Below, one piece after another: positions 17,364 through 25,589 of a DNA stretch of 64,000 nucleotides; the stretch's first letter is position 1, and each line of letters starts with the position of its first letter. The notes beneath the pieces are model-generated. The model saw only the letters and a program-made list of their open reading frames with translations. It was not told the DNA's origin and made no database searches. The position numbers and the translations under genes were made by a program. The stretch spans positions 906,501 through 970,500 of the forward strand of contig JADJJT010000003.1 of the NCBI GenBank assembly GCA_016706405.1. Direction: 5' to 3'. This DNA is from Sphingobacteriales bacterium. Its GTDB lineage: Bacteria; Bacteroidota; Bacteroidia; Chitinophagales; UBA2359.

Positions 17364-17828
17364 ATGTTTATTACCAACAACCAAAAAAAGCGTTTGTTCC
17401 GGATAATTCCGGAACTTAAAACCCCCGAAACAAGGGCAGTTTATGTTAGTACCTGGACAAATGGCAGAACCCATCACCTAAAAGACCTTACATCAGGCGA
17501 AGCCGATATTATTATTAAAAACACTAAATCTGCCGCTGCCCAGCAAAATAAGGAACTGTTGCGTATGCGCCGCAAACTGCTTAGTTTGTTTCACCAGTTA
17601 AACTGGTATGCCCAAACTGCCGCCGGCGAAATGTATATAAACGATAAAGGCAATTTGCAGCTCGATTACCCACGTATAAATGCCTGGTGTTTAAAATATA
17701 CCCCTGCCAAAAAAACTTTTAACAAGCAAAGCAAACAAGACCTTATACAAACCATAACCATAGCCCAAAAAATGGTTAGGGAGCAAAAACAAAGACTTAG
17801 CGAGCTTAAACCTCGTAAACGAATTTAA
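17364..17828 (+). CDS. GemA/Gp16-like phage protein
   Basis: A 154 aa protein beginning with KKRLFRIIPELKTPETRAVY and a conserved-looking helical block RMRRKLLSLFHQLNWY, followed by INAWCLKYTPAKKTF. The order and spacing resemble the GemA/Gp16 (DUF1018) regulators of Mu-like phages, also found between the transposition genes and lysis genes. Sequence similarity by eye is modest, so this is a tentative family call. Confidence 0.5.
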   Translation: MFITNNQKKRLFRIIPELKTPETRAVYVSTWTNGRTHHLKDLTSGEADIIIKNTKSAAAQQNKELLRMRRKLLSLFHQLNWYAQTAAGEMYINDKGNLQLDYPRINAWCLKYTPAKKTFNKQSKQDLIQTITIAQKMVREQKQRLSELKPRKRI

Positions 17829-17838
17829 AACGCAAAAT

Positions 17839-18444
17839 ATGGCAACAGTTTATATACTTAAAAGCAAACCTACCAACAGAACAATTAGAATTGAATACGA
17901 AGGAGGGTACTTAATGGCTATTAAAATGCTATTTAAGGAGCGGTTAAGTGAAGATAAATACAGAAGCACCTTAGCCCTGATACCGTATTGCGAAACCGAC
18001 TTGCCAAATTTAGCAGCCGCTTCAAACGGTATTGAAATAGAAAAAGAACAGCCCCGCGAAGCCAAAACTACCCCCGAAAAAATTGCCCTGTTTTGCCTGT
18101 TCTACAAAAAACACACTACCGTAAACTATGTAGCCACACAAGCCGAGCCAGGTATGATACGCAACGTAACCATAGACGAAAAACTGTTAGATGCCTATTT
18201 TACTACTGACCACTTTTATATAAAAAACAATTATAGTATAACCAACTATGTGCGGCATTTTAATTTAGTGCAAAACTACGCCTACGGAAACGCCAAACAA
18301 CGAAACAAATACCCCAATACCTATAAACCCGAGTTTACCAAAACCTTAAGCCCCAACCAGTTTAATGCGTATTGCCAACACCTTATTAACTTGGGATTAA
18401 AACCCCGAAAAAACCGCTTAGGCGATATTATAGATTTCGACTAA
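17839..18444 (+). CDS. early phage protein of unknown function
   Basis: A 201 aa protein in the early operon, 10 bases after the GemA-like gene. A charged loop near residues 60-80 (EKEQPREAKTTPEK) separates an N-terminal beta-rich part from a helical C-terminal part (residues 120-190). No family recognised. Confidence 0.55.
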   Translation: MATVYILKSKPTNRTIRIEYEGGYLMAIKMLFKERLSEDKYRSTLALIPYCETDLPNLAAASNGIEIEKEQPREAKTTPEKIALFCLFYKKHTTVNYVATQAEPGMIRNVTIDEKLLDAYFTTDHFYIKNNYSITNYVRHFNLVQNYAYGNAKQRNKYPNTYKPEFTKTLSPNQFNAYCQHLINLGLKPRKNRLGDIIDFD

Positions 18445-18468
18445 ACCTTACCCCCACACCCACAAAAC

Positions 18469-18735
18469 ATGAAAATAACATTAAGAGACGAACGCGACGC
18501 CGCCGTTGAAAAAAGGTTTAAAGACCTCTACGAAAACGGCACCGAGCTGCCAGACGGTACAAAAATACGAATGCGTTACGAAGATTGCCTTACCCAACTT
18601 GGCAAAGAGTTTTTTTTGGCAACCGCCACCATTGAAGCAATTTTGCGTGGCAACTACAAAGAGCTGAGGCAAAAACCCAAAAAAAACAAAATTAACCTAC
18701 CCGACCAACTCGAATTTAAATTTACCGACAACTAA
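18469..18735 (+). CDS. small basic phage protein, possible DNA-binding
   Basis: An 88 aa protein. The middle (YEDCLTQLGKEFFLATATIEAILRGNYKEL) reads as a helix-turn-helix-like segment, and the tail is lysine-rich (RQKPKKNKIN). It could be a small regulator; no named family was recognised. Confidence 0.5.
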   Translation: MKITLRDERDAAVEKRFKDLYENGTELPDGTKIRMRYEDCLTQLGKEFFLATATIEAILRGNYKELRQKPKKNKINLPDQLEFKFTDN

Positions 18736-18800
18736 ATTTTATTGCCCCCCCAAAACAAACAACAATCTCAATATTACCTAATTATTTAAACTTTTTAATT

Positions 18801-19547
18801 ATGTCTAAAAATTTAATAGTACCCGCCAAACAAATTGTAACCTGGTTTATTTTGCAAATGGGCAACAAACCCAGCAACCGCCCACTAAAATTTTACCTTT
18901 TGCTTGCCGCCATAGTATTGGTTAGCAATATTGCCGCCCAGCTAATAGTTAATGGGTTTGGTTTTATAGCCCGTGCTGGCAACAAAACAGCTGGCACACA
19001 AACAAGTATGGCAAGCCTTTATTTGCTAAAGGTAGCCACCCCCTACCTGGCGCAGCCCCAAAAATTTGAAGATAAAGTGCGCACCGTTAGCCAGCAGCTA
19101 CAAATACCCCCCGAATGGCTAATGGCGGTAATGCACAGCGAAAGCAGCTTTAATGCAGCAGCCCGCAATTTAAAAGGCAGTGGCGCAACAGGCTTAATAC
19201 AATTTATGCCTCAAATAGCCAAACAGTTGGGCACCACCACCGACAAACTACACAAAATGAGCCACCTAAAACAATTAGACTATGTATATGATTATTTGCA
19301 TAGTATAAAACAACAACGAAAAGTAAGCTATACTAATTTAACCAATTTATACCTCGCCATTTTATACCCCGCAGCTCTTGGCAACGACCCCTGCTATACC
19401 CTCTATGCCAAACCCGCTATACAATACCGCCAAAACGCCGGCTTAGACGAAAACAAAGACGGCAAAGTAACCATTTACGACATAGACCAACGCCTAAAAC
19501 GCATGTACCCAACAGCCTATAATATAAAAAACAACCCAAACCCATGA
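18801..19547 (+). CDS. membrane-anchored lytic transglycosylase (phage lysis)
   Basis: A 248 aa protein with one transmembrane segment near 30-55 (FYLLLAAIVLVSNIAAQLIV) and an SLT lytic transglycosylase domain at about 95-215. Catalytic Glu114 is in MAVMHSESSFN, followed by the family motifs GATGLIQFMP and LYLAILYPAALG. These enzymes cleave the glycan strands of peptidoglycan. A calcium-loop-like element DENKDGKVTIYD lies near the C-terminus. With the small membrane protein at 20139 it may form the lysis cassette. Confidence 0.8.
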   Translation: MSKNLIVPAKQIVTWFILQMGNKPSNRPLKFYLLLAAIVLVSNIAAQLIVNGFGFIARAGNKTAGTQTSMASLYLLKVATPYLAQPQKFEDKVRTVSQQLQIPPEWLMAVMHSESSFNAAARNLKGSGATGLIQFMPQIAKQLGTTTDKLHKMSHLKQLDYVYDYLHSIKQQRKVSYTNLTNLYLAILYPAALGNDPCYTLYAKPAIQYRQNAGLDENKDGKVTIYDIDQRLKRMYPTAYNIKNNPNP

Positions 19548-19900
19548 GCAACAAACACACCATAGCCCTAACCCACCGCGAGGCAAACCAACTCTGCCAT
19601 GTTATGGACATATACCGCGAACACTATACCATATATGCCACCACCCCCGATGCTTTTATAATGTATATGGGCTTGTATGACGAGGTGTATGTGCAGCTAA
19701 AGCGCAAACTAATAGAAACCAAGCCAAAATACAACCTAAAACTATACTACCACCACTGCGCTATGTTGCGGTATTGGTATGAAGACGCCCTTAAGTTTTT
19801 ACAATTTAACGATGAAGCCGTTAATTTTATGAAAAGAATAGCCCAGCAAGCCACCGATTTTAGAAAACATTTACCAACCAAGCCCCAAAATGACAAATAA
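19544..19900 (+). CDS. small phage protein of unknown function
   Basis: A 118 aa helical protein whose start overlaps the stop of the transglycosylase gene (ATGA) and whose end overlaps the next gene by 11 bases. It is rich in Tyr and His. Tight overlaps show that it belongs to the lysis segment; no family recognised. Confidence 0.55.
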   Translation: MSNKHTIALTHREANQLCHVMDIYREHYTIYATTPDAFIMYMGLYDEVYVQLKRKLIETKPKYNLKLYYHHCAMLRYWYEDALKFLQFNDEAVNFMKRIAQQATDFRKHLPTKPQNDK

Positions 19901-20126
19901 AGAAAAAGCGGCAGCGTTTGATGCCCAAAAAAACGTAGAAAAGTTTAATTTGCACTACCCTGTTGGGTCTAAAGTGTTTTTGCGTAAAATAGCCCACTAT
20001 TCTTCTCTATACGCCAAATACACCGTTAAACATGCCGCTTTTTTTAAAAACGGAAACCAAACCGTAGCTTTCTCCATCAAAATATCCGGATGCTTTTCTG
20101 TTGACCCCAAATTTGTTAAATATTAA
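19890..20126 (+). CDS. small phage protein of unknown function
   Basis: A 78 aa basic protein overlapping the previous gene by 11 bases. Its predicted beta strands (GSKVFLRKI, AKYTVKHAAFF, QTVAFSIKISG) suggest a small beta-barrel. No family recognised. Confidence 0.5.
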   Translation: MTNKEKAAAFDAQKNVEKFNLHYPVGSKVFLRKIAHYSSLYAKYTVKHAAFFKNGNQTVAFSIKISGCFSVDPKFVKY

Positions 20127-20138
20127 TTCTTTATAATT

Positions 20139-20405
20139 ATGAACAAAATTAACACCCCTACCTCGCAATGGCAATACTCAAATAAGGGTGCAAAGAAATT
20201 CCCTATTTGTTTATTAAAATACTTTTTATACCTCTTTCTGTCGCCCTTGTTTGTTAGCTTAGAGTTTATGAGCCAGTTTGCCCAAACAAAAAATATAGCA
20301 TATATTAAAATAGGGGTACTACTAATGATGATTTGTGTGAGCATAGCGTTGATATGGTTGTTAAAGAAACGTAGTTTACAAACAAATAGCAGCAAACTTA
20401 ATTAA
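20139..20405 (+). CDS. small membrane protein, possible holin
   Basis: An 88 aa protein with two hydrophobic helices (KYFLYLFLSPLFVSLEFM and IGVLLMMICVSIALIWLL) and a basic tail (KKRSLQTNSSKLN). Two-helix layout, small size and position three genes after the transglycosylase fit a holin, but no sequence family supports this directly. Confidence 0.5.
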   Translation: MNKINTPTSQWQYSNKGAKKFPICLLKYFLYLFLSPLFVSLEFMSQFAQTKNIAYIKIGVLLMMICVSIALIWLLKKRSLQTNSSKLN

Positions 20406-20465
20406 TTTTAAGAGTGTGTTTATAGGCGCAAAACTAAATAAATTTTTAAGTTTTTTTAAAAATTA

Positions 20466-20496
20466 TTTGCGTTATAATTTTTATGCTGTACTTTTG
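20466..20496 (+). promoter_or_regulatory. strong promoter for the RNA and antirepressor locus
   Basis: -33 box TTTG (20466-20469), 19 bp spacer, -7 box TACTTTTG (20489-20496), which is a full match to the Bacteroidota consensus TTTG-N19-TAnnTTTG. The expected start is at 20501-20503, exactly where the first stem of the RNA begins. Confidence 0.75.
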
Positions 20497-20500
20497 CAGC

Positions 20501-20644
20501 GATTACCCAATATAACATAAGGTTTCCTACCTTTTATTTATTATTCATAGCCAAAAGAGCAGCCCTCTTTGTGTTACCGTTGCCAACTATACCTTGTGTG
20601 TGTTGGGTAATCCTTCGGAAAATGCAGGGGGGCTGCGCTTTTGG
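20501..20644 (+). ncRNA. candidate pseudoknotted RNA or structured leader
   Basis: Two long inverted repeats interleave. GATTACCCAA (20501-20510) is complementary to TTGGGTAATC (20603-20612), 10/10. CCAAAAGAGCAGCCCTC (20551-20567) is complementary to GGGGGCTGCGCTTTTGG (20628-20644), 15 Watson-Crick pairs, one G-U and one mismatch. The order A-B-A'-B' is that of an H-type pseudoknot. A small hairpin AAGGT/ACCTT (20519-20533) sits in the first loop. The 5' end coincides with the start predicted from the promoter, and the element ends 22 bases before the antirepressor ATG. There is no convincing ORF inside. It matches no RNA family I recognise; regulatory leader or free small RNA are both possible. 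Confidence 0.6.
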
Positions 20645-20666
20645 TATATAAACCCATACGATTACT

Positions 20667-21386
20667 ATGGTACCATTAATTAAAATTGAGCATCGAGACG
20701 GTGAGCAAACTGTTTCTGCCCGCGAGCTGCACAGCTTTTTAAAAGTTGGCAAAGATTTTTCTACTTGGATAAAAGAACGTATCCAAAAGTACGATTTACA
20801 GGAAGGTTTGGACTATTCCCCAATTTCGGGGAATAGGTCTTAGGGCTTTGGCAAACCACGAACCGAGTATTATTTAACGCTCGAGTGTGCCAAGGAGTTG
20901 GCTATGCTCGAGAACAACGAGCAGGGCAAGGCGGCGCGGCGTTATTTTATTGAGGTAGAGCGGCGCGCCCGCGAGGAGTTTCCTAAACTGTTGCTGCAGT
21001 TGCAGGCACAGGTAAACGCATTGCAAACAAAATTGTTGGCTACTACTACTACGGCGCCGGCGCAGCTTAGGAGGGCTGCTGTTGGTGGTGGTGGTATTAA
21101 AAAGGGCAAAGCCCTGGCTTTTAAATACACGCCGCTAAACAACCACTTGGTGCGCACGGTATTAATAGGCGGGCAGGCGTGGTATTGCATACGCGATATA
21201 AGGGTTGCGTATGGTGTTAAAACCGATACAATAGGCAGCTACAAGCACAAGCAGTATGTTATGCAGTTAGAGGTGCCGGGTACGCATATAGCGGTATATT
21301 GCGTTAACGAGTATGGTATGGAGGTATTAACATCGCGCATGAGGGCGCATAACAACGCTAAACCTGGTATAGTAAAATGGCAGTAA
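20667..21386 (+). pseudogene. AntA-type antirepressor interrupted by an amber codon
   Basis: A 240-codon frame with a single TAG at codon 59 (20841-20843). The part before it (VSARELHSFLKVGKDFSTWI) and the part after it (RTEYYLTLECAKELAMLENN, then ARRYFIEVERRAREEFPKL) are the two halves of an AntA/AntB antirepressor domain. In the family the interrupted spot reads S-K-G-x-G-x-P, so the stop looks like a Lys AAG to TAG change. The C-terminal part (about 140-235) is a second domain (GQAWYCIRDIRVAYGV). Antirepressors inactivate the phage repressor and trigger induction. As it stands the product would be truncated, unless the amber is suppressed or translation restarts at the ATG at 20898. Confidence 0.75.
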
Positions 21387-21601
21387 GCACCCACCACCCA
21401 CCCGCAACCGAGCCAGTTAGGGTGCAGTTGCAAATAACCAGCATAGAATCGCTAATGGGCGTTAAACTGGCGCTAATAAAAGCGTTGCAGTTTGTGGCTA
21501 TAAGCCCCACGCCCATAGCCACCGCCCGCGACCGAGATACTGTTTTTTACCTTGCGCAGTTATTAGAAGATTTAGAGCAAGCCGTTGAGGTAGCGGTTTA
21601 G
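21377..21601 (+). CDS. small phage protein of unknown function, paralogue of the next one
   Basis: A 74 aa protein overlapping the antirepressor frame by 10 bases. Its second half (LALIKALQFVAISPTPIATA, then RDRDTVFYLAQLLEDLEQA) is nearly the same as the protein encoded at 21780-21956. The family is not recognised; the helical pattern suggests a small dimerising protein. Confidence 0.5.
   Translation: MAVSTHHPPATEPVRVQLQITSIESLMGVKLALIKALQFVAISPTPIATARDRDTVFYLAQLLEDLEQAVEVAV
21496..21556 (+). repeat. 61 bp direct repeat, copy 1 (copy 2 at 21851-21911)
   Basis: Identical 61-base segments in the two small paralogous genes, 355 bp apart, while the flanks differ. This indicates a recent duplication or gene conversion. 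Confidence 0.85.
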
Positions 21602-21627
21602 CACATGCCTTGTTTAGTTAAACAAAA

Positions 21628-21656
21628 AAACCTGCTGTAAAAGGCGGGTTTTTTTT
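21628..21656 (+). terminator. terminator of the rightward early/antirepressor transcripts
   Basis: AAACCTGC (21628-21635) pairs with GCGGGTTT (with one T-G pair) around an 8 nt loop, followed by a T run to 21656. It closes the rightward unit before the leftward virion operon arrives from the other side. Confidence 0.75.
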
Positions 21657-21724
21657 ATGTTTGTTTGGGCTAAAAAAAATAGTTTAAAACTAAAAAATAT
21701 AGTTATGCTACTATTAAAATGCCT

Positions 21725-21732
21725 TATATTTG
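21725..21732 (+). promoter_or_regulatory. -7 box TATATTTG before the 58 aa gene
   Basis: Full match to TAnnTTTG about 48 bases upstream of the ATG at 21780 and after a terminator, so the small gene may be transcribed on its own. No clear -33 box. Confidence 0.4.
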
Positions 21733-21779
21733 TTGTTTTTATTTAACCAACAATTTAACCCCCCTTAAATGCCTGCGTT

Positions 21780-21956
21780 ATGTTTACAAATTTAACCCCT
21801 GCCGAGCTTAGTAGTATTAAACTGGCTATTATAAAAGCCTTACAGTTGGCGGCTATAAGCCCCACGCCCATAGCCACCGCCCGCGACCGAGATACTGTTT
21901 TTTACCTTGCGTTGCTGTTAGAGGCGTTGGAGCAGCCAGCAGCGGGGCAGCAATAG
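21780..21956 (+). CDS. 58 aa phage protein, duplicate of the protein at 21377
   Basis: ATG at 21780, stop TAG at 21954-21956. The product begins MFTNLTPAELSSIKLAIIKA and continues LQLAAISPTPIATARDRDTV, closely matching the C-terminal two thirds of the 74 aa neighbour. It includes a 61 bp stretch identical at DNA level (21851-21911 equals 21496-21556). Conservation of frame in both copies supports real coding. Function unknown. Confidence 0.55.
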   Translation: MFTNLTPAELSSIKLAIIKALQLAAISPTPIATARDRDTVFYLALLLEALEQPAAGQQ

Positions 21957-21967
21957 GCGGCAAACTG

Positions 21968-22588
21968 TTAAGTATTGTTTTGAATAATTTCGTCAACCTC
22001 GCCTGTTTGTATATGGCTTAGCCCGTGTGTATTTTGGTAGTCGGGGTTAATGTGGAGGTTGTGGGGTGGGTTTAGCCAAACAACCGGAGGTTTAGCCAGC
22101 GCAGCCGAGCAGTCGTTAATAAGCAAGGAATAAACCAGGGTGTCGTAAATTATATTGTTGTAGTTGTCGTCTATAACGGTATTGGTGCGTTTTAGGGGTT
22201 TAAAATTGGTTCCGGAAAAATTTTGTAGTACGTTGTTTATGGCTTCCAACAAATCGAACCTGGTTAGTTTTATAGCTTGTTGGCTCATGGGTGCACCGTT
22301 GTTTAGGTAGCTATCTTGGTAAAATTCTTGCCCAATATAAATATGCAGTTGGGCGGTGCCTTGTTGTTTTAGGTTGTTGCGGGCATCTGTTTCCCATTCA
22401 ATTTCGCCAAAGGCTATAAGGGCGTTAGGGAAAGTAATGGGTAGTTCATGGTTAGTTGCGCCTTCTTTAAAGGCAATATCCTGGTTGTTGTACAGGTCTA
22501 TCCAAACCAGTGCTGGGGTGCTGCTGGGTGTTAGAACGGTATAGAGTTGTTGCTCAATTTGTTTGTAAATTACGGCTAAAACAGACAT
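21968..22588 (-). CDS. phage tail protein of unknown type, possibly tail terminator
   Basis: A 206 aa protein, last gene of the leftward virion arm. The N-terminal 120 residues (QLYTVLTPSSTPALVWIDLY, then FPNALIAFGEIEWETDARNN) are compatible with a tail-terminator or minor tail fold, and position next to the gpG-like gene supports a head-tail joining role. No firm family. It starts 2 bases after the gpG-like stop. Confidence 0.5.
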   Translation of the reverse strand: MSVLAVIYKQIEQQLYTVLTPSSTPALVWIDLYNNQDIAFKEGATNHELPITFPNALIAFGEIEWETDARNNLKQQGTAQLHIYIGQEFYQDSYLNNGAPMSQQAIKLTRFDLLEAINNVLQNFSGTNFKPLKRTNTVIDDNYNNIIYDTLVYSLLINDCSAALAKPPVVWLNPPHNLHINPDYQNTHGLSHIQTGEVDEIIQNNT

Positions 22589-22590
22589 GG

Positions 22591-23106
22591 CTAAAAGGTT
22601 AAAATGTGTTTGAGTTTTTTAAAAATATGGTATTTTATGGTTTTGTGTAGTCGTAGGCTGTCGCCGGCAAACTGGCGTTGTGGAATGGTAGTGTTTACGT
22701 TGCGCTGGTGGGCTTTAACGGTGGCAATTTTTGTTTTGGTTCGGCGGCTGTGTTGCCGTACTTGTTGGGTGGTGTTAATAATACCGCCCTGGTTGTGTAT
22801 TTGGGCATAGGGCATATCTGAGCCAACTATAACATAAATTTTATTGGCACTATACCCTGCTTTTTTTACCTGTACCGACCTGCGCAATGCCCCCGATTTT
22901 ATAAGTATTGCCCTTCGGCGCCCTTTTTCTTTTGTTTTTCGGTCTTGCCATTTTTTGGTTCCGGTATCTTCTAAAAAGCCTTGACGTTTAAAATTGTCTT
23001 TAAAAAAGCTAACGGCAGTGCTGCCCACAAATTGGGGCAGTTTGGCTTTAAAGGTGTTGTAGTTGCGTTGCATGGCAAGCATATCGGGAAGGTTTTTCAG
23101 GGGCAT
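22591..23106 (-). CDS. Mu gpG-like virion morphogenesis (tail completion) protein
   Basis: A 171 aa basic protein with the family's hallmark pattern: LEDTGTKKWQDRK, then LIKSGALRRSV, then IVGSDMPYAQIHNQGG, and the late PQRQFAG. These are shared by the phage virion morphogenesis family (Mu gpG, P2 gpS), which acts in tail completion or head-tail joining. Downstream of the tape-measure gene with a 19-base gap. Confidence 0.78.
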   Translation of the reverse strand: MPLKNLPDMLAMQRNYNTFKAKLPQFVGSTAVSFFKDNFKRQGFLEDTGTKKWQDRKTKEKGRRRAILIKSGALRRSVQVKKAGYSANKIYVIVGSDMPYAQIHNQGGIINTTQQVRQHSRRTKTKIATVKAHQRNVNTTIPQRQFAGDSLRLHKTIKYHIFKKLKHILTF

Positions 23107-23125
23107 GGTTGGGGTGGTTTTTTGG

Positions 23126-25579
23126 TTATCGAATTACAGAAAAGTCGTCGTTTAGTTCTTGGATTAAGGAGGCTTTAACCATTTTGGCAATTTTTAGAGC
23201 ATCTTGCTGGGTGGCAGTATTGGTAATGTTGATTATAATATTGTCGAACACTTTTTGAATAATAGTATTGCTTTTGGTGTTAAAGCGTTTTGTTTCGGTA
23301 GTGAGTATGGCGGGGTTTTGTAGTGGCGGTTTTGGGTTGGTGGCGGGTATGGCTATGCTGTTTGGTGGCGGGGCAGGGTTTGCAACGCTTATGGCGGGCA
23401 AAGTTGGCAGTTTTGGCATTGCTACCGTATTAATGGTATTGGTTTGGGTGGTGTTTGGCAATATAGCTGGTGCTGTATTTACTATTTGGGTAGCAGGCAT
23501 TTTGGGCATTGCTACCGTATTAATAGTATTGGTTTGGTTGCCTAAATTGGTAGTGGCAGGGCTTTTGGGCAGTTTGGTAAGTTTGTTTATGGGAATTAGC
23601 TCAATGCCATTGTTGGTAATTTCAATAGCCTTTGGGCTGTCTTTGTCTGTAGTGTTTCTCTTTTTAGCTTGTTGGCTTTTTAAAAATGCCAACATATTAT
23701 CTTGCCCTTTGTTGTTTTGGTTTAAGGCAGCCTGCATGGGTTTTGTTGCATCGGCAACTGCTTTGCCCATGCTGTTTACAGGAAAATCGGGCGACATAAA
23801 ATTAAAATTTCGGTCGTCGTCAATGGTGTTTTGCAGTTTAATGTTTGCCTGTTTGGCTATGGCATCGTTAAACCCTTTGGTTAGGTCTATATCTTTAAAG
23901 CTATTAAACAAGTCTTTGGCATTTTCGAAGCCGGCTAAAAAGTTTCCGGACATTAAACTTATACTTGTTTTAAAAAGGAGGTTTAGTGGTGTAGCCAGTT
24001 GTTTTATGGCACCCAATAGCCCCGTGGCATATTCACGGGCTACGTTAAGTGTTTGACCAAACAGGTTGAAACTATTTGATTGTTGGTTGGTGGTGGTTTG
24101 CAGCGAATTAAGTTCTGGCGTAAGCGTTCCGGATAAAAAAGAGGCGAAGCTTTTAGCTTTATCCCACGCAAAGCTTATATCATCTTTTAGGTTTTGAAAA
24201 GACCCACTAAGGTTGTTTGCCTCTTTTTTTGTGTTGGTAAGGGTTGGGTTTAGTTTGGAGAATGTGTTGTTGGCGTTGTTGGTAGATTGAGTTAGGTTGT
24301 CGATACTGGGGGTGCCTTTGCCATAAATCCAGTTGCTTAAACTTTGCGAGGCGGTAATTACGCCGTCTAAAACCCAGTTAAATTTGCTGAGTGCATTGTT
24401 TACAATTGGCAAAACTATTTGCCCCAGTTTGGTGGCTACATAGTTAATGTTAGCCAAAAACTTATTCCATTGGTCGGTGTCGTTGGCACTGTTTTTAATG
24501 GCATCGGCAAACTGCCCTGTGCTGTTGGTGGTGCCGTCTATTACTTTTCGCAGTTCGGCGGCATTGGCTGTCATGGTAGAGATTGCCATTTTTGCCTCAT
24601 CGTTTAGCCCTAAACTATCTATAAAAGTGGTTCGGGCAAGGTCGGTGGGCATTTTGTTTAGCTTTTTGTTTATGTCGTCTATAATATCGGGCATGGGGCG
24701 CATTTTCCTTGTTACGGCATCGAACACATCAATACCTGCTTCTTTAAAATTCACGAGCCTGTCAACATCTCCAAAAGTGTCGAAAATGTTTTTAAGCCCC
24801 TGTGCTGCTTGTTCGCTGCGCAAGCTGCGGGTTAGCAGGGCAAAGGCGCCGCTTACCTCTGCTAAGCTGCTGCCGGCAAGTTTGGCATTTGGCACAATTT
24901 GAGGCAGGTAGGTGGCAATATCGGTCATTTGGGCGTTGCCCAGGTTAAGGGTGGCAAAAAGGGTGTCCCATAGTTTTGTGGTGTCGCGCACGCCCGAGCT
25001 GCTCATAATATTTACCATTGCTGCAGCGGCAATTTCGGCATCTACAAAGCCTGCTTTTGCGGCGAGTAGTGCGGGTTTAAGGGCAGCTAAACTTTGTTTG
25101 GCATCTAAGCTGCCTTGCGAAATAATGCGCTCGAACGCCCCTGAACTAATGTTTAAGTCGCTTAAACCTGCCTGCCTTGATATGTTCATTATTTCGGATT
25201 TTAGCCCTGCAAGTTCGGTTTTGTTGAGTTTGGCAGTTACGTTAGCCTTTGCCATTGCTTTGTCGAATTGGGCTGCTTTTGCCGAGGCTGCGGCTAATCC
25301 TGTGGCAAGGGCGGTTACGGCACCACCTGCAAGTGCAAAACGGCTACTACCTAATTGCATTACACGGTCTAAAATGGGTATTTCGCCGGCAAATTCGCTA
25401 ATTTTGTCTATATTGTTTCGTTGCCAATTGCCTATTTGCGATTGGCTGTTTTTTGCAAACCGCCCAAACGCTTGCTCGGCACCTTGGGTTTTTGCCTTAA
25501 ATGTGTCTATATTCTTGTTTATCGTAGCCAACGAGCTGCTTATAAAGTCGGTAGCTTTTAGTTCCCAGAGTGTAGGCAT
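23126..25579 (-). CDS. tail tape-measure protein (TP901-type)
   Basis: An 817 aa protein. Residues 80-400 match phage tape-measure proteins of the TP901 core type: FALAGGAVTALATGLAAASA, the DLNISSGAFERIISQGS block, LPQIVPNAKLAGSSLAEVSG, and SLGLNDEAKMAIST. The C-terminal third is low-complexity, Asn/Pro/Thr rich with a duplicated NTINTVAMPK unit. It sets tail length and is ejected during infection. An IS982 element is inserted 10 bases upstream of its start codon, separating it from its operon promoter. Confidence 0.85.
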   Translation of the reverse strand: MPTLWELKATDFISSSLATINKNIDTFKAKTQGAEQAFGRFAKNSQSQIGNWQRNNIDKISEFAGEIPILDRVMQLGSSRFALAGGAVTALATGLAAASAKAAQFDKAMAKANVTAKLNKTELAGLKSEIMNISRQAGLSDLNISSGAFERIISQGSLDAKQSLAALKPALLAAKAGFVDAEIAAAAMVNIMSSSGVRDTTKLWDTLFATLNLGNAQMTDIATYLPQIVPNAKLAGSSLAEVSGAFALLTRSLRSEQAAQGLKNIFDTFGDVDRLVNFKEAGIDVFDAVTRKMRPMPDIIDDINKKLNKMPTDLARTTFIDSLGLNDEAKMAISTMTANAAELRKVIDGTTNSTGQFADAIKNSANDTDQWNKFLANINYVATKLGQIVLPIVNNALSKFNWVLDGVITASQSLSNWIYGKGTPSIDNLTQSTNNANNTFSKLNPTLTNTKKEANNLSGSFQNLKDDISFAWDKAKSFASFLSGTLTPELNSLQTTTNQQSNSFNLFGQTLNVAREYATGLLGAIKQLATPLNLLFKTSISLMSGNFLAGFENAKDLFNSFKDIDLTKGFNDAIAKQANIKLQNTIDDDRNFNFMSPDFPVNSMGKAVADATKPMQAALNQNNKGQDNMLAFLKSQQAKKRNTTDKDSPKAIEITNNGIELIPINKLTKLPKSPATTNLGNQTNTINTVAMPKMPATQIVNTAPAILPNTTQTNTINTVAMPKLPTLPAISVANPAPPPNSIAIPATNPKPPLQNPAILTTETKRFNTKSNTIIQKVFDNIIINITNTATQQDALKIAKMVKASLIQELNDDFSVIR

Positions 25580-25589
25580 ATTGTAAAAT

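Noticed and set aside
20501..20644. Type III toxin-antitoxin RNA or retron msr/msd
   Set aside because: There are no tandem RNA repeats followed by an RNase-like toxin and no reverse transcriptase; the gene downstream is an antirepressor.
23268..25586. Long plus-strand frames opposite the tape-measure gene
   Set aside because: The minus frame has clear tape-measure features; the opposite frames are hydrophobic shadows of its Ala/Asn-rich codons.
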